NCBI GenBank assembly: GCA_036023115.1
Contig: JAYKKT010000089.1
Location: 10,504,001 to 10,568,000 of the forward strand
DNA: 64,000 nucleotides
Source of the DNA: Brasenia schreberi
Taxonomy: Eukaryota; Streptophyta; Magnoliopsida; Nymphaeales; Cabombaceae
Direction: 5' to 3'
Numbering within the stretch: the stretch's first letter is position 1; the number at the start of each line of letters is the position of its first letter. Position numbers and translations under genes: made by a program. The notes under the pieces are model-generated. The model worked only from the letters and a program-made list of their open reading frames with translations, made no database searches and was not told the DNA's origin. Of the stretch, positions 12,028-25,500 are shown one piece after another.

Positions 12028-14194
12028 TTATAGGGACAACACGAGAAGGAGAGAGAGAGAGAAGAAGAAAAATAGAATGAAAGGGGAGGAGAGAGGAATA
12101 TAGAAGAAAAAGGTATGAGACGAGAAATTATATGCATCAAGCATGTGCTGAGCTAATCGAAAAATGATAAAGATTCATTGTATTTGAGGTAAAATAGGAT
12201 TTTCCTTCTGTATTGATTTTTTCGGTGAAACATCACTTGTAGTTACCAATTCTTTGAGAGAGTTTAGTCCCTGGCCATATCGTTGATGAGTCAGAAACAC
12301 TCTAAAAGGTCAATTTTGGCCTCAAAATGGGTGGCTATGGGTTTTTGGATAGAATGTGTTTGGTCTTCCTCTTCATATCATATCAGACCATATCAAACAC
12401 GATAGTGTTCTGGGGTGATGGTTCTGATTTGGATTGGTTTTAGGTAAATCCATAGTAAAATGATAGAAACTAGATTCAAATCCTAATAAACCCAAACAAA
12501 GACAGATTTTGTTTTGGGCCATTTTAGGACAATGAAAATCTAATTTCGTGGGTATGGATCAATAATTCATAATCATAACCGTTGGGACGTGCGTGTCATT
12601 CGAATAGGAAGGTTATAGGTTTACATATGAATGTGTTGGTTACCTTGTTTGTCATAAATGCTCATATGTAGCTTGCATTTGGCAGCTCGTGTCGTGTTGT
12701 GCAGTCTGCGTAGGTTGGATACATGTTGAGTCACATGGTCAACAAGCGAGAGTAGAGATTGTTTTAAAAAAAATGGGTTTGATATTGGAATTGGATATAT
12801 GATTTGGATACCTTAAATGAAAATATATTATGAATTGTTATAGATGTCATGAGACAGAAAATGTCATATGTGGCATGATATGTTTTGGGATTGTTTACAT
12901 AATTGTGTGAAAGTATAGCCCTATTAGTATGGTTTCCAAAAAGTGTTGCCATTTGGACCCAAGGGGTAGGACTTGATGCATTGCTTTATAGTCCATTAAG
13001 ATCTAAGATCTTATTAACCGGTGTGATGGCTATTAGAGACCGTGTGTCAGGACAAGAAGAGAGATCGGAGGCCTCTAACGGCGTGATCGTGGTTGGATAT
13101 GCTAGTGGTCTAATATTAAAATTAAATTGTATTATTGACCGATAATGTTTATTTAAATTGTACTATAGTTTTATCTTATGTTTATCTTATGATATGTGAT
13201 TTAAAATATGCATGTGTTTATAATTATAAAGAGATCACATCAATCTAAGAGCAATTCACACACTAGAGGCATTGAGAGACGTAGAGGTGACACCTATAGT
13301 TAATTATGTTGTAAATAGTTTTATTATTTTTGTTATACCACCACATATATTTAAACTTTGATTGTGAATAAATAAATATACATTGACTACGTTTCAAATT
13401 TTATAGGTTATGCTACCATTGAATTGTCAATGGTCCATAAAATTTGGTTATTTGACTGACTATATTAATATACGAGTTTTGTGGATCATTATAAATTTAA
13501 ATCTTGACAAATTTATAAGTTTATATATATGAGTTTTATAACTTTATATACACATAAAATACAGATCGTAGACCCAAATAATTTGATGGCATAATACATT
13601 GAATTTAATAAAGCCCTTAAATAAATAGAACCATGATTCAAGACTGAACCATACAGTAATCAGAGGTTAAGTTTAGTCTTGTTCGGACCATAGCATGATT
13701 CAAATCGGTTCTGTAAATGTTGAGAATTGAAGCTAGTGGTATAGTTTGAGGTTGAAACCAGAACCGAATCAAACTGAACCATGAACAACCCTATCTATGA
13801 CCAAAGCTAAAGGGCCACTGTACTCACTTCAGATGACCTTAAATACCTTAAAAATGAACACAGCTTAAATACCACAAAAGACCGAGCAAGGGACCAGCTG
13901 AGCCAAGATGGACTACGAGCGGCTTCGTTCACTTACCAGCCCTACAGAAAGCCAAGTCTTTTTAATTTGGTCGTCATTCAGTAAATCAATCTCATTATTG
14001 ACCTACCCGTACCATTATCCTTTTAAGTTCTCAAGTTCCTCTTTCCCCTTCAGTGGATCAGTTTTTAACTTCTTCAAAATGATTATGGTCTGACATGTGC
14101 CTACATGAGGGTGAAATATATATTACTGAAGAGCCGGTAAAATATTGGTTTAGGGAGAAAAAAAGAAGGTTCTTTCTTTTTTGAGGGGTGGGAG
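12028..14194. other. Intergenic, nothing recognised beyond simple and dispersed repeats
   Basis: A GA-rich tract lies at 12040-12120. The short open frame at 12903-13145 has no recognisable product. At 13490-13790 there is a second copy of the AT-rich dispersed repeat of 9.8 kb and a patch of AACCGAATC-like words. No gene is supported. Confidence 0.35.
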
Positions 14195-14539
14195 CAGTGG
14201 CGGATCTACATTAAAGCGAGGTGGAGCGGCCGTTTTACCTGAGATTTGAAAACCAAAAGGAAAAATTAGAGAGCGTGATTGAATTCCCCGTTATTATACA
14301 CCACCCAAAGATAACACAAAATAGCATAATAACACCAAACAATATGAACAACATGATAACACCAATGAAAGAGTAACTCCAAATGGCATGATAACACCAA
14401 ACGATAGGGTAAGTACAAACTGTATTATAAAAGATAACACTAAACGGCAGGATAACAATAAACCACATACTTCTCCTCCACCTTAAATGGTTGAATAGGT
14501 TGCTCGCCCCATTTCATAAACAATTCTACATCGCAACTG
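14195..14539. mobile_element. Possible expanded hAT-type MITE (copy 3)
   Basis: The left end CAGTGGCGGATCTACA at 14195 is the best-preserved terminus of the family in the window and is followed by the shared block GCGAGGTGGAGCGGCC. A weak right end, CTACATCGCAACTG, stops at 14539. The flanking 8-mers match at only about 5 of 8 positions, so the right boundary is unsure. The middle (14290-14460) is a degenerate array built on ATAACACCAAACG, which could be an insertion. Confidence 0.4.
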
Positions 14540-15340
14540 AGTAGCGGTTGGGAGGAGGAGTCTGGGGGATTCTTGAAAATGGGCGTCAGAAGGGTTGGTA
14601 GAAACCATTGCTCGGAAAGGTGAAGACGGTCCTTGCGATAATTAAGCCACCAATGACTTTACTACTGAGTGTGCATGGCTGAGCTGCGACCACCTTGTGA
14701 ACCCAAAACGAAACGCCCAGCACGGCTCGTGTACGAGCTTTAGCACGAACGTATACAATATTGGTCCAAGAGGCCAGTTGGCGTGCATTTATGGGAGAAG
14801 GGGCATGGATCAGGTTGACGAAGAGCGTGTCATGCATTCAACACGAGGCAACGGGTTGTCAAATTTACTCGAAACTCAACCGTACCCATCAGCTGAGTGT
14901 CGCACATCGGTACCCCCTGGATTTTGGACTCACCGCTCATCTGAACCAGGTGCCCCACGCTAATGCTCGACGCACAAAGGTACGTGGTCTCAAACAGGGA
15001 GCCAGCCAGCTAGCTTTGTACCTTGCTTGGTCAGTGAAGGTCAGTTTTACACGACTCTTCCAAGATCACTTCAGATGATACCTGACACTAGACACGAACC
15101 CAATGTAATTGTCCACCGTTCATCCATACCTAATCTACCAACATCAGCAAGATGGATTCAACCACGAAAGAGATAGTCAGCATCCATGTACCCCAATATC
15201 GTTTTAAATTGTAGCTACCACTTTCACCATTCGTCTATAGGTCACCAACCAGAAATATTGCTTAGCTGAGATTGTTGAGTTTGAAGAACCTTAATAGAAT
15301 GGGGTTAGATGGATTGGTTTGAAGCAAAGTCTTGTGATCT
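14540..15340. other. Unassigned GC-richer stretch
   Basis: The segment 14580-15080 is less AT-rich than its surroundings and has overlapping open frames of 80-105 codons on both strands. I recognise no domain, splice pattern or product. It may be the relic of a gene or element. Confidence 0.3.
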
Positions 15341-15960
15341 AGTGTATATATATATATATATGAAAATTGGGAGTTATTAGAATCTTCTCATATGAGACTC
15401 TACTAAATGATTTGTATTGCTCGTGCGACTCGATCACACAAACGACAAAGATCGAGTCGCTCGTTATTATTGATAGGAGGATCGATGCCATTTATTGTAC
15501 ATGCGACAAGAGATAAGTGTCTTGATCATCACCGTACGATTGATACATAGATGATGATAATGATGAAGCAATGTCTAACATAAGACTATCTAACAGCTCT
15601 CTATATATATTCAGTCACATTAGTATTGTCCTCTAAATTTTTAAAAGTATCCTTACAACTTTCTAATTAACAGCCACTTTCTCAAAAGTATGAGTAGTAT
15701 ATTATAGGATATAGAGAGAAACTAGAAGCTGATGCATTGCCTCTAATGCCAAAATTTGCTAAATGATTTGTGTTGTTCATGCGATTACACAAATGATGCA
15801 TATCTATCTTCACATCAACATTGAGAACCAAGATATATTGATATGAAAATCGATAACATTTAATGCATTATCCAATTGATTGCATGAACAAACAATAGTG
15901 ATAGTGAAACGATGTCTAGCAACTCTCTTCCCTTCTCTCTCTATATATACAAAAAGACGG
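15341..15960. repeat. Diverged direct repeat, about 356-bp spacing
   Basis: A (TA)n run lies at about 15343-15361. The segment starting at 15403 (CTAAATGATTTGTATTGCTC, then an ACACAAA-containing part) recurs in diverged form at 15759 (CTAAATGATTTGTGTTGTTC). Both copies later reach GCAATGTCTA or CGATGTCTA and end in CTCTCTATATATA (about 15600 and 15940). This is an old tandem duplication of about 200 bp, or two copies of one element. Confidence 0.6.
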
Positions 15961-17484
15961 TGTTTGTGGTTATGGAAGGAGTCCGAAGCCCTAACGCATG
16001 CACTCTTTGGAAGTCGAACTCCCCCACAAACAGCTACAGTGCTAGAGAGCCTTGCCCTTGAGCTGACACTCTGGGTTGATGAAGAACATTTTTCGGTAAG
16101 AGAAATAATATTTAGAGCTTGTCAACCAATGAAAGATGGTCCAATGCTTTTCTTCGTTTTTCCGTGATCAGATCATTTATTTGTTTCAGTAGGAAGAGTA
16201 CGTAAGAGGTGTTTGAGGGTCAATGAATGGAGGGGAGGCCCGCAGCCTTTGTTGAAACTTGGAGAAGTTGTTCTTTGACTGCCGCGGCCAATATACATGA
16301 CGAACCTAATTCGTAGCAGACACGACTTGACAGAGGTGCCCTACCCTGTGCTCAATTCCTTGCACACAAGGACACTTCCCATATGCTCAGCAACAAAGAA
16401 TCTCTCTTAATATCTACATTATTCAGCAGATGTGAGCATGTGCATTCCATTCTTCATTGTCAAATTTTCATCAGTCGAGACATACCTTTAATTAATTTTG
16501 GAGATTTTAGCGGTTGTTTGCAATTCGACTGATAGGAATCCGGTGGTATGAAGGAATGATGATGATGACGTGTTAGAAAACTCTGATTTTCATTCTCAAA
16601 AGAATAAATAAATAAGATTTTAAGCGATGAAAGTGCATCCTCGAGAATTTGACACAGCATATTCTAGTTGTTGCCGGTATCACGTGTTCGAGTAAAGAGA
16701 ATGATGATATGAGACCAACAAGGTGTAAACTATCATGTTCAAGAAAAACATTAGTATGTTAAGTAAAAGATCACTGCTATGAAAGACAAAAGAAAAACTA
16801 TATTAGGAAAAAAAAATTATAATGTAATTGATTCAATCTTTTTTTTCAAGGTGACAATAGTTGAATTCATCCATAATGTGCATGATTTTAAATAACTTTC
16901 CAATCACGTCGTAACTGCTATCTTTATGCTCCAATACTAGGTATGGTTTACAAGTTGTCACCATTCGTGCCTTAAGGCTCATCTTTGTCATGAACCTAAA
17001 CTGATATCCCTCCTTGTCACGTACTCTTCGAAATTTTTGACGTCAACACAATCTAACTGATTCCATTTTGTTTGTAGATATTTGCTTAAGAGATTAGTAA
17101 AAGATTAAAATGCTGGCGGGCCAAAATGGAACGCCGGTTCATGGTAAATGTTAGGTCACTCAAAACTGTTCGTAGAATCAACCGTCAACTGGGGGGCGAA
17201 AACGGGATAAAAAACAAGTACGTTGGCTTTAAAAGTAGAAATATTATAAGCAAAATCTTGAACTTGCGTGTATATATATATATAGAGAGAGAGAGAAAGA
17301 GCTGTTAGACCGTCTCCTATGCTATACGTTACTTGTGATGATCCGTACAGTTCAAAGGGTGACGATCAAAATGCCCATCTTGAATAACATTTTAACTACC
17401 GTGCATTCAATGGTCTCGAATCCCATAATGTTGTTGATGGATAAGATAGTAGTAGATGGTGTCTACCATCTCTCAGTTTCTCCG
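15961..17484. other. Intergenic, nothing recognised
   Basis: No gene, RNA or clear repeat is supported. A 95-codon frame at 15880-16167 has no recognisable product. A short TA/GA microsatellite lies at 17270-17300. Confidence 0.35.

Positions 17485-17560
<76 letters not shown>
17485..17560. repeat. Compound (CT)n(TA)n microsatellite
   Basis: A CT run passes directly into a TA run that ends at 17560, about 76 bp in all. Confidence 0.95.
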
Positions 17561-17562
<2 letters not shown>

Positions 17563-17972
17563 AACATGGAAACTATTTTTAGCATTGATGAATGTCTTTG
17601 TCCGATATTGGAGACATTTTAGCAATTGGGTTGTTAAGAACCTTTTTATTATCGCATGCAACCACACAGTATAGTATGTAGACTCCACTTTAATTTGTTG
17701 AAGACCAACTGTTGTTAGTCCGGATAGGACAAAGGCTTTGTTCGAACCGTGCATTGTAGCAAGCAGGGCACGGCACCCGCGTATGAGTTGAAAGGAATGA
17801 GTGAAACGAGAAACATGCATGAATCAAGGCGGTGGTAGGGAAGGACTCGTGTGGTGTTTCATCAATTATTCCACTGGAAAACTACAGACTACTCTCCGGT
17901 GGGATACAAGTGCGTGCCGACACAATCCATGGAATGTCATCCTAGATATGAAATAAATAACTAAATAAATAA

Positions 17973-18063
<91 letters not shown>

Positions 18064-18360
18064 AACGGCTACCCGCCTTCCGCAATTGTTCCGTTCCAAT
18101 ACAGCTAATATTTTCTTCTTCTTTTTTGTTACAAGAGGAGGTTGAAGTTTAACACAGCCAACACACACCTACACCTACACCACAAGCATTAGCACAACAG
18201 CAAGACACTCTAATGCTGTTGCTGCATCAATAACTGCAATTGTTTAATGGATTAATGATTAAGCGTTGCTTCAACTATAGGTCGGTATCTGTCGTCCGGC
18301 TGGGTCCGGTGCTGGTGTCAACCAGCGACTTTACGAACCATTCATACTTGCACGGTAGAT
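17561..18360. other. Intergenic around a second compound microsatellite
   Basis: A compound (TA)n(GA)n microsatellite lies at about 17979-18059. It mirrors the (CT)n(TA)n tract 0.45 kb upstream, so the two form a near inverted pair. No gene is supported. Confidence 0.5.
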
Positions 18361-18496
18361 CAGCGGCCGATCTAGCAATTCTTGTAAGGTGGACAGTATC
18401 ACATGTAAAGTTACACTTTTTCTTTTGAACTTTAGAATTCTGCGTGGAGGCGGACGCCTCACTTCGGCTCAATGCAGATCGGTCACTCCAGTAGAT
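18353..18496. mobile_element. hAT-type MITE copy 4 with 7-of-8 target duplication
   Basis: A 128-bp element at 18361-18488. It starts CAGCGGCCGATCTAGC and ends GCAGATCGGTCACTC, which inverted reads GAGTGACCGATCTGC. The flanks are cggtagat (18353-18360) and cagtagat (18489-18496), 7 of 8 identical. The interior has GGTGGACAG and GTGGAGGCGGACGCC blocks comparable with other copies. It is non-coding. Confidence 0.7.
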
Positions 18497-19337
18497 TTTC
18501 ATTCTTTTGTAAAGACGTTAGAGGAGGTTCATTTCTTGATGTTCGGCCATCTATAAAGACCATCCGAGAAATCTATGCAGTGACCTTTAGAAAAGGTCCC
18601 CAGTCTGACTACCAAACCCTCTATACACCCGGCTCTACCCGGTGATCATGACGAAGATGGTGATCGACCCAAAGGCAGCGGTGCCCCCGATAGATACTCT
18701 CCTTTTGCTCTCACTTAACCTCTCTTCTCTCCTCTCTAAGCTCTCTTTAAATCTCCCAATGGTTGAATTCTTTAGACAACTTGGTCGGCTTCTTGTTATA
18801 GTCACACTCCAAGTATCGCCTGTCGGAGTCCAAGTTCCCGGCTAATTTTGATAGTGAGAGAACTCCCCACTCGGCCAATTAGTTTTGGTTGGATCAATAC
18901 GTATTTACAGCAGATGATTCTCTTCCATTCTCGTTAATTTCCTGGACCCAGCGGGATATGTGAACTCAATCCCTCTAGCATATGCCACCTCCTTACCAGA
19001 TTATCAGTTTGCATGCAGAAGCTTGCACATAATCAAGGTACTCTGGGCTTAAGTTGGTCAAACCTGATTGGGCCTCAACCATAAAATTGGGTCTTTGATG
19101 GTTCTGAGATCCATTTGCTTAATAATGAGGAGAAATCGATGGTTCGTGATTTTCGAAGAAGATGGGATGAAGGGCCAGCCGAGAGGGGGGTTGTGGGTGC
19201 CCGGCAACAGCATGCTGGTGGCTGGTCGAGCCAAACGACTGGCTGTTCACTAAGTGGGTAATTAGATGCATAGGTGGTTGCTTGAATAAGGGGCGTTCGT
19301 CTGAGAAGGGGAGTCAGCAAGTTGAGGGGTTAACGCC

Positions 19338-19398
<61 letters not shown>

Positions 19399-19822
19399 AA
19401 CAGGATTTTTCCATTGATTCATGCTTCACAAGAGGCAATCCATTCTCTTCATCACATAAACTAGATTTAGCAACACTTTAAGGTAAGAGTTTGCAATACT
19501 TCTTTCCTTTTCAACCACTTGCCCTACTTGGCATCATCATTCGTTTTTAAGAGCTCCATCAAATATGGATGAAAGCAATTATGCACAAGATGGGTCACAT
19601 CATTCCACCATGCCTCAAAGCTTGCCCTGAAGTTTTGTCGATTAAATAAATTTGAATTCCCTCCAAATTAAAAAAAGGAATCAACTATAATTAAAAAGGT
19701 GACAATCTGCATTGGCATTTGACCTAATGGCCCAAGCTTATTCCAAAATAAATTTAGGCTCGACCAAGCTCAACGAGAGAAAAAAAATAAAGCAAATAAC
19801 ATAAATAAAATGCACTACTTGA
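18497..19822. other. Intergenic with (AG)n microsatellite
   Basis: An (AG)n run lies at 19341-19394. The open frames around 18.6-19.4 kb have no recognisable product. The sequence up to 19822 is the left flank of the Ty3/gypsy insertion. Confidence 0.4.
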
Positions 19823-20441
19823 TGCATTTCCATTATGCAAAGGCATCTACCGATTCATAATGAGTCAAACCACTATTCACAAACAGTTGAACTAAGGGTG
19901 ATTCTTGTTCACTCATCAGAGTCTTGATTGATAAGATAAAACAAAGATTCGTTGGATAATGAATGTTGCATTTTCCATTCCAACAAGAGGTCTATTTAAG
20001 CTTTGACAGAACTCCAAAGCTAGTCGTGCATAAATAACTCAAAACACAAGTTTAAAAAAAAAAATTAACTCAGAATGCATGTTCCAAGGATGGTAAATGA
20101 TAATTTTATTTTCCAAGTAATTGAGAACACGAAAGTTGATTTCCTTGATTATTTCCATGTTTTCTAAAGTATTGAACAAATTTATGCTTTGATGATCTTG
20201 GAAAACACAATCATGAATTAATTTTGGAGCTGACAGGTTTTCAACATTTAAGACATGCGGTTCTTAAAGAGTGACGACGTTTTTGGGACTTTCTATAATG
20301 GGATTCCAATCACTTCTAGTGAGTAAATTCTCATTAACATATTTCTGAACCAATTGGATGAATTGACAAAATTGTCTTGTCATGGACCTAGTGTGTAGCC
20401 GAGTGGACCCTGTTGGTGAATTTGGACCGATGTCCACATCA
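19823..20441 (-). repeat. Ty3/gypsy 3' LTR (left copy on the plus strand)
   Basis: A 619-bp direct-repeat partner of 25501-26167. It starts TGCATTTCCATT and ends ACATCA on the plus strand. Next to it, on the inner side, the minus strand reads CAACTCGGAGATAA, a plausible polypurine tract, before TGATGT. The flanking 5-mer cttga (19818-19822) matches cctga beyond the other LTR at 4 of 5 positions. A segment of about 45 bp present in the other LTR (about 25625-25675) is missing here. Confidence 0.85.
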
Positions 20442-23400
20442 TTATCTCCGAGTTGGAGAGTTGTTTTCAAAGAAAAGAATATTTGAAGATTTTGATAAAA
20501 CTCGATGTTTTAAATATATTTCAAAACAAAATGGTTTTAAATAATCAAAAGAAATATTTGAAACCATTAATCTGAAATTAAGCACAGGATTCAAGTCTGA
20601 TTTAGGGACAAAGCTGCGAATCAAATCCAAGAAGAAATAAAGCACGAGCTAAGGAGCGAAAGCAATGCCGAAGACTCAGGGTTGGATATAACAAAAGATC
20701 GAAGCAAGGAACGAACAAAGGCCAAGTCAAACCTTGAAGCAGAAGCAAGTAGCCGTCTAGCCCAAGTTGGCTGGGCCAAGCCATGCCCAAGATCAAGTTG
20801 GGTCAATTGCCCCAAAGGATGCACCATAGTTCGTCGGACTACATCGAAGGACAGATTGAACCAAGCCATGCCTAGCTGGGATGACTCCTAGCCCATGCAA
20901 TGAAAGGGCTAGGGATGAGGGTGACTCAAGTAACACATCCAACTGTGGTCCACGAGCTATCCTTGACCCAACGACCTTGGCTCATTTGCCTAAACAAACC
21001 TTTTCTTATGATCTTGACCTTGGCTAAACCTTGACATAACCTAGCTTGAGTCATTTTCACCCAACATGCCTTGACCAAACCCCACTAGCTAAGCCGAAAT
21101 CACCTAGACCTAACCTACCTTGGCTGGACAAGGAGACATGTTCATCATGACCTAACCCCTAAGAGTTGGTCGAACCCACCATAGAAGGGTTGCCACCTAG
21201 CCGATTGCACTTGAACACACCTAGCCGGTTGTATTCAATCCATGCTAGCTTGAGCCAAGGCCAACCCAAGTCATCTGAACATGATTAGAGGAGAAAAAGA
21301 AAAGTATAGAACATATGAAAGACTAACATGCTCGAGTACCTTTTGTCTAAGATCCCTTAAATTTTTTAACAAGGAATTCCAATCCCTAGGTGGATCAGTC
21401 AAAGCTTGGACTGATATCCTTGAATGCCCTACTAGAGTATGGAGCCTCATTAAACTGGGGATCTTGAGTGCAGTAGTCGAATGGTTCAGATCTGACCATG
21501 GGCCTTTCTAAGAAGTAGCTCCTAACAAACGACCTTCTACATTGCAATCCATAATTTGAACATGCTTACTGCCAACAAATTATGTAGACATAGGCATGCG
21601 TTAATCCATAAAAAGAAGAGTGTTTCTAGAAATTCAACTATTAGAAACAAACGATGGACACAACTAGACAGTCCATTACTAATACTTTTGAGTAAACACC
21701 CGTAGCTCCTATCAGAGTCTGGCACATAAGGAGTTAGATCTTTGATGTTGAAGGTAGGTGACAATGTATAATACATAGAGAGGTCAATGGTATATGCATT
21801 TTCATTGATCTAGGTGAGAACATTCAAAGGATCACATGCTCTTGGGTTAAGCTTAGAAGATCTCTATTAGGAAAACCATTCTTTGTGGAGGTGTATGCAG
21901 ACAAAATCTCTCAACTGAAACTGAATGGTGTTGACTTCTTTCTTCTTCTTGAAATATTTGAATATCTTTAGCAAGTTGCTTTCCTTTTGAGTCTTTTGAA
22001 TGACTTGTATTGAGACTAAATAGATCTAAAGGAGAGGGGGTTATACCCATATGTACCTTCAAAGGGAGTACATCTCATAGTGTGATGAAAAACTCTATTG
22101 TACGCGAATTATACCCATGCCAGTTGTTCATCATAGGATTTGTTTTGCTTGGATAAAATTGTTCATAACAAAGTTGAGAGAGTATGATTGGCAACCTCTG
22201 TTTGTCCATCCATTTGAGGGTGGCAAATAGTGCTGAACATGAGCTTTGTTTCTAATTTATTTCATAATGTCCTCCAATAGTGACTCTAAAACTTGAAATC
22301 TCGATTGAAGATGATGGAGCATGGGATTCGATGCAGTCTCACAATTCTCTAAAATAATAACTCAGCAATGTGTGAAACATCATTTGTTTTATAACAAAAA
22401 ATAAAATGAACTATGCATGAGAAACGCTCAACAATAATAAAAATAGAATTCTTCTCCCGCTTGGTGTATGGTAAGCCAGGAACAAAATTCATGTTAAGTG
22501 CTTTTTAAGGATGATTTGGGACTAATATAGGTCGATATAACCCCTGGTTAATATATTCAGTAGTCTTAAGTTTCTTACAAAGGATGCAACGTTCCAAGAT
22601 GTGATGGACATGCCTCCTCATTTTCGATAAATAAAAGTATTCTTTGAGGATCTCCAATATTTTATGCTCTCCAAAGTAGCCAATAAGACCTCTATTATGA
22701 GCTTCTTTAATCAACAATTCTTGTATGAATCCTTTGAGAATACATATGCTTTCAAAACAAAAAAGGTATCCATCGTGCATATAGAAACCTTTTTCGAACT
22801 TGTGGGAGTGCACTACAAATTTGGCCAATTGTGGGTCTTGGGTATACATCTCCTTGACAAACCCAAGGCTCATAAGTTTGGTGTTAGCCAATAAAATCAG
22901 AGTATAACTCATGTAAAGAGCATCAACTACAATGTTGGTGGTGTCCTTATATTTAATAGTATAATGACACATCTCTAAGAATTCCATCCATTTTGTATGC
23001 ATGCAACTCAACTTTTCTTCGACCTACAAATGTCTAAGAGATGGGCGATCAGTATGTATTACAAATTCCTTTGGAAGGAGATAATATTGCGGATGTTGGA
23101 GTGCACAAATAAGTCATATAGCTCCTTGTAATATGTTGAATAGTTCAAAGTGACTTCTTTCAACTTTTTACTAAAGAATGTCATAGGTTTTTCCTTTCAA
23201 TTAGAACAACACCAATGCAAAGCTCATGTTCTTTTTAATATCTTCAAATTATACTTGGGCTACAAGCGTCTAGTAAAAATATTTCTTTTTCATGCAATCC
23301 GTGATGGGAATCATGATAGTGCTAAAATCTTTGATAAAATACCGATAAAATTATGTGAGCTCATGGAAACTTCTGATATGTTGAGCTTGTTGGAACCGGT

Positions 23401-25500
23401 CAATCCATCATAGTCTTTGTCTTATGAGAGTTCCATCTTTTTTTTGGCACGAGTAATGTAGGGACTACACATGGACTTAAGGACTCTCTAATATATCTCT
23501 TGTTCATAAATTTATCAATCTGTTTTTGAAACTCCTTAACTTCTTCTAAATTGCTCTTGTAGGTTGGCCGATTGAGAAGTGGTGCTTCGGGCATGAAATT
23601 AATTTGATGTTCAATGCTTCAAATGGGAGATAGGCCAAAAGGTAGTTCTTCAAGAAAGATATCCTGAAATTTTTGGAGTAGCTTGTATACGAATTGTAAA
23701 AAGTTTGAGAGCGATGGGGTTGGGATTTCTTTTAGAAAGAGAACAAAGAAAGGATGATACTTGGTTATGGTGTGGAAGACTGAATGCTTTGAGATGAAGA
23801 GGTTTTCTTTTGGATTTGTAGTTTTATGAAGGGTGCTTTGAGGAAGTTGTTTTAGGTTCAGTGGTACAAGGGTGATTCTCCTCCCATCTTTAGTGAAACT
23901 GTAGGTGTTCAGGTAGCCATCTTGAAGGACTCGTCTATCAAACATTTAGGGACATCCTACTAACATATGGTTGACTTTCATGAGAATGATGTCACAGAGA
24001 ATAAATTTTTTTTTGTAGAGAATGAGATTTCTACTTGTTAGGTTACTTGGAGCTCTTTGGTGTTGTTCAATCACTGAAGTTGGTACAACCTAGGATGTGC
24101 TATAGGGCTCAATTGCAACTTATTTACCATATTTGTAGAAGCAATGTTAGTAAACCTTTTACCATCTAGAATGAGAGAGCATATCTAAATTTGATTGTAC
24201 ACTATGGAAGATTACGTCCCTCTGATCAAGCTTTAAAGATGGTTAAGCTTTAAACATTCTATGTATTATCAATAGTTCTCCTGAATTTACATACTGAGTA
24301 TAAGATTCTTCCTCTTCTTCTTCCTTAGGTTATGTCTTATTGTCACTCTCAATGTTATCAAATGCACTCTTTAGGATAATGATTTTTTGTTAGGGCATTG
24401 AGAAATAATATGACTCCTACCCAATCACTTAAAGTACCTAATATCTCTAGAGCGAGCAGTAAAGAAGCCGTCAATAACAGGCTTTCCCCAATCATCAGAT
24501 CGTGCAACACCCGAAGTGTTTTGGCTAGTTTACTATTCAATATAATAGAACTGTATTTCTTAGTCCTAGAGTTGTTCTTGATACTATATGATTTATGCTG
24601 TCTTTCCACTTTAATTGATAATTTTATGACATCTTCAAAGAAAATGAACGATTGTAATTCAATAATGTCTACAATAGTTTTGTTAAGTCTTGCAAGAAAA
24701 TAAGTTATAGTTTGTTCTTATGGCTCCTGCACATTACATCAAATCGTTAACATCTCAAATTCTTTTATGTAATCTTTAATATTCATTCTTCCTTGCCACA
24801 AACTTTGGAGTTTAAGATATATTCTGTAACAAATCATTTAACCATTAGGCGTTTCATCAATCTCCAGCTTCAAATTTCTTTCTCTCCATTTCTCCTTCGT
24901 TGGTCTTTTAGTTTCTCCACCAAATGTTAGCATAATCTGTAAATTTTAAGGTTAGAAGACGACATTTAATTTGTTTAGAGTAGTTAAAATATTCAAATAT
25001 TTTATCCACCCATTAAACCCATTCCCAGAATTCTTCGAAAGAGCTCATCCCTTTGTATGGTATAATTTTAATTTTGGGGTTCATTGTGTGGATTATGGGG
25101 GAGATGTTATATCTTCTTCCTCGGGTTCCTGGTCATTCAACATGGGTGAGAGCCTCCTGAGTTGTGATGGAGTGGAGTAGCAGGTGATGGACTCAATCAT
25201 TCTATGACCCAAACCAGAAAATGTAGTTAGCCCATTTCATGTCGTCTTTCTAAGGCTACAATTCTAGCTTGGTCAAAAGACATACCTCTCAGGATGTTGA
25301 GAGCTTCTTCATTGAAATTTTATTTGGGGGTGTTTTGGTAGTTTATCATAGTTTGAGATATAATAATAGTTAAGGCTTGAGAGAGCTTACATGTTTTGAG
25401 GCAAAATGATGTGTGGTTCTGGGTTGAACCACTTCTTCAACTAGCACCAGGTGTGATAAACTCAAATGGCTAAAAAGTATATCAATGAAAGCACCAACAT
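20442..25500 (-). mobile_element. Ty3/gypsy internal region with gag and pol remnants
   Basis: Read on the minus strand from the right. A gag segment lies at about 25080-24880 (FEEFWEWV, LTLKFTDYANIWWRN). The end of the protease lies at about 23945-23850 (FDRRVLQDGYLNTYSFTKDG). The start of reverse transcriptase lies at about 23594-23400 (IRESLSPCVVPTLLVPKK). An RNase H segment lies at about 23180-22920 (FSKKLKEVTLNYSTYYKELY). The integrase zinc-binding part lies at about 22720-22560 (HNRGLIGYFGEHKILEILK ... CILCKK), and the integrase core at about 22470-22060 ([31 protein letters not shown]). An integrase C-terminal part reaches about 21720. The RT core with its YVDD-type catalytic site is missing between 23400 and about 23330, and stops are frequent. 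A primer-site-like TTGGTGCTTTCATTGA follows the 5' LTR (about 25482-25499 on the minus strand). The part at 20600-21280 is non-coding and rich in CCTTGACC and CCTTGGCT words. The chromovirus-like call is inferred from the RT and protease motifs. Confidence 0.87.
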
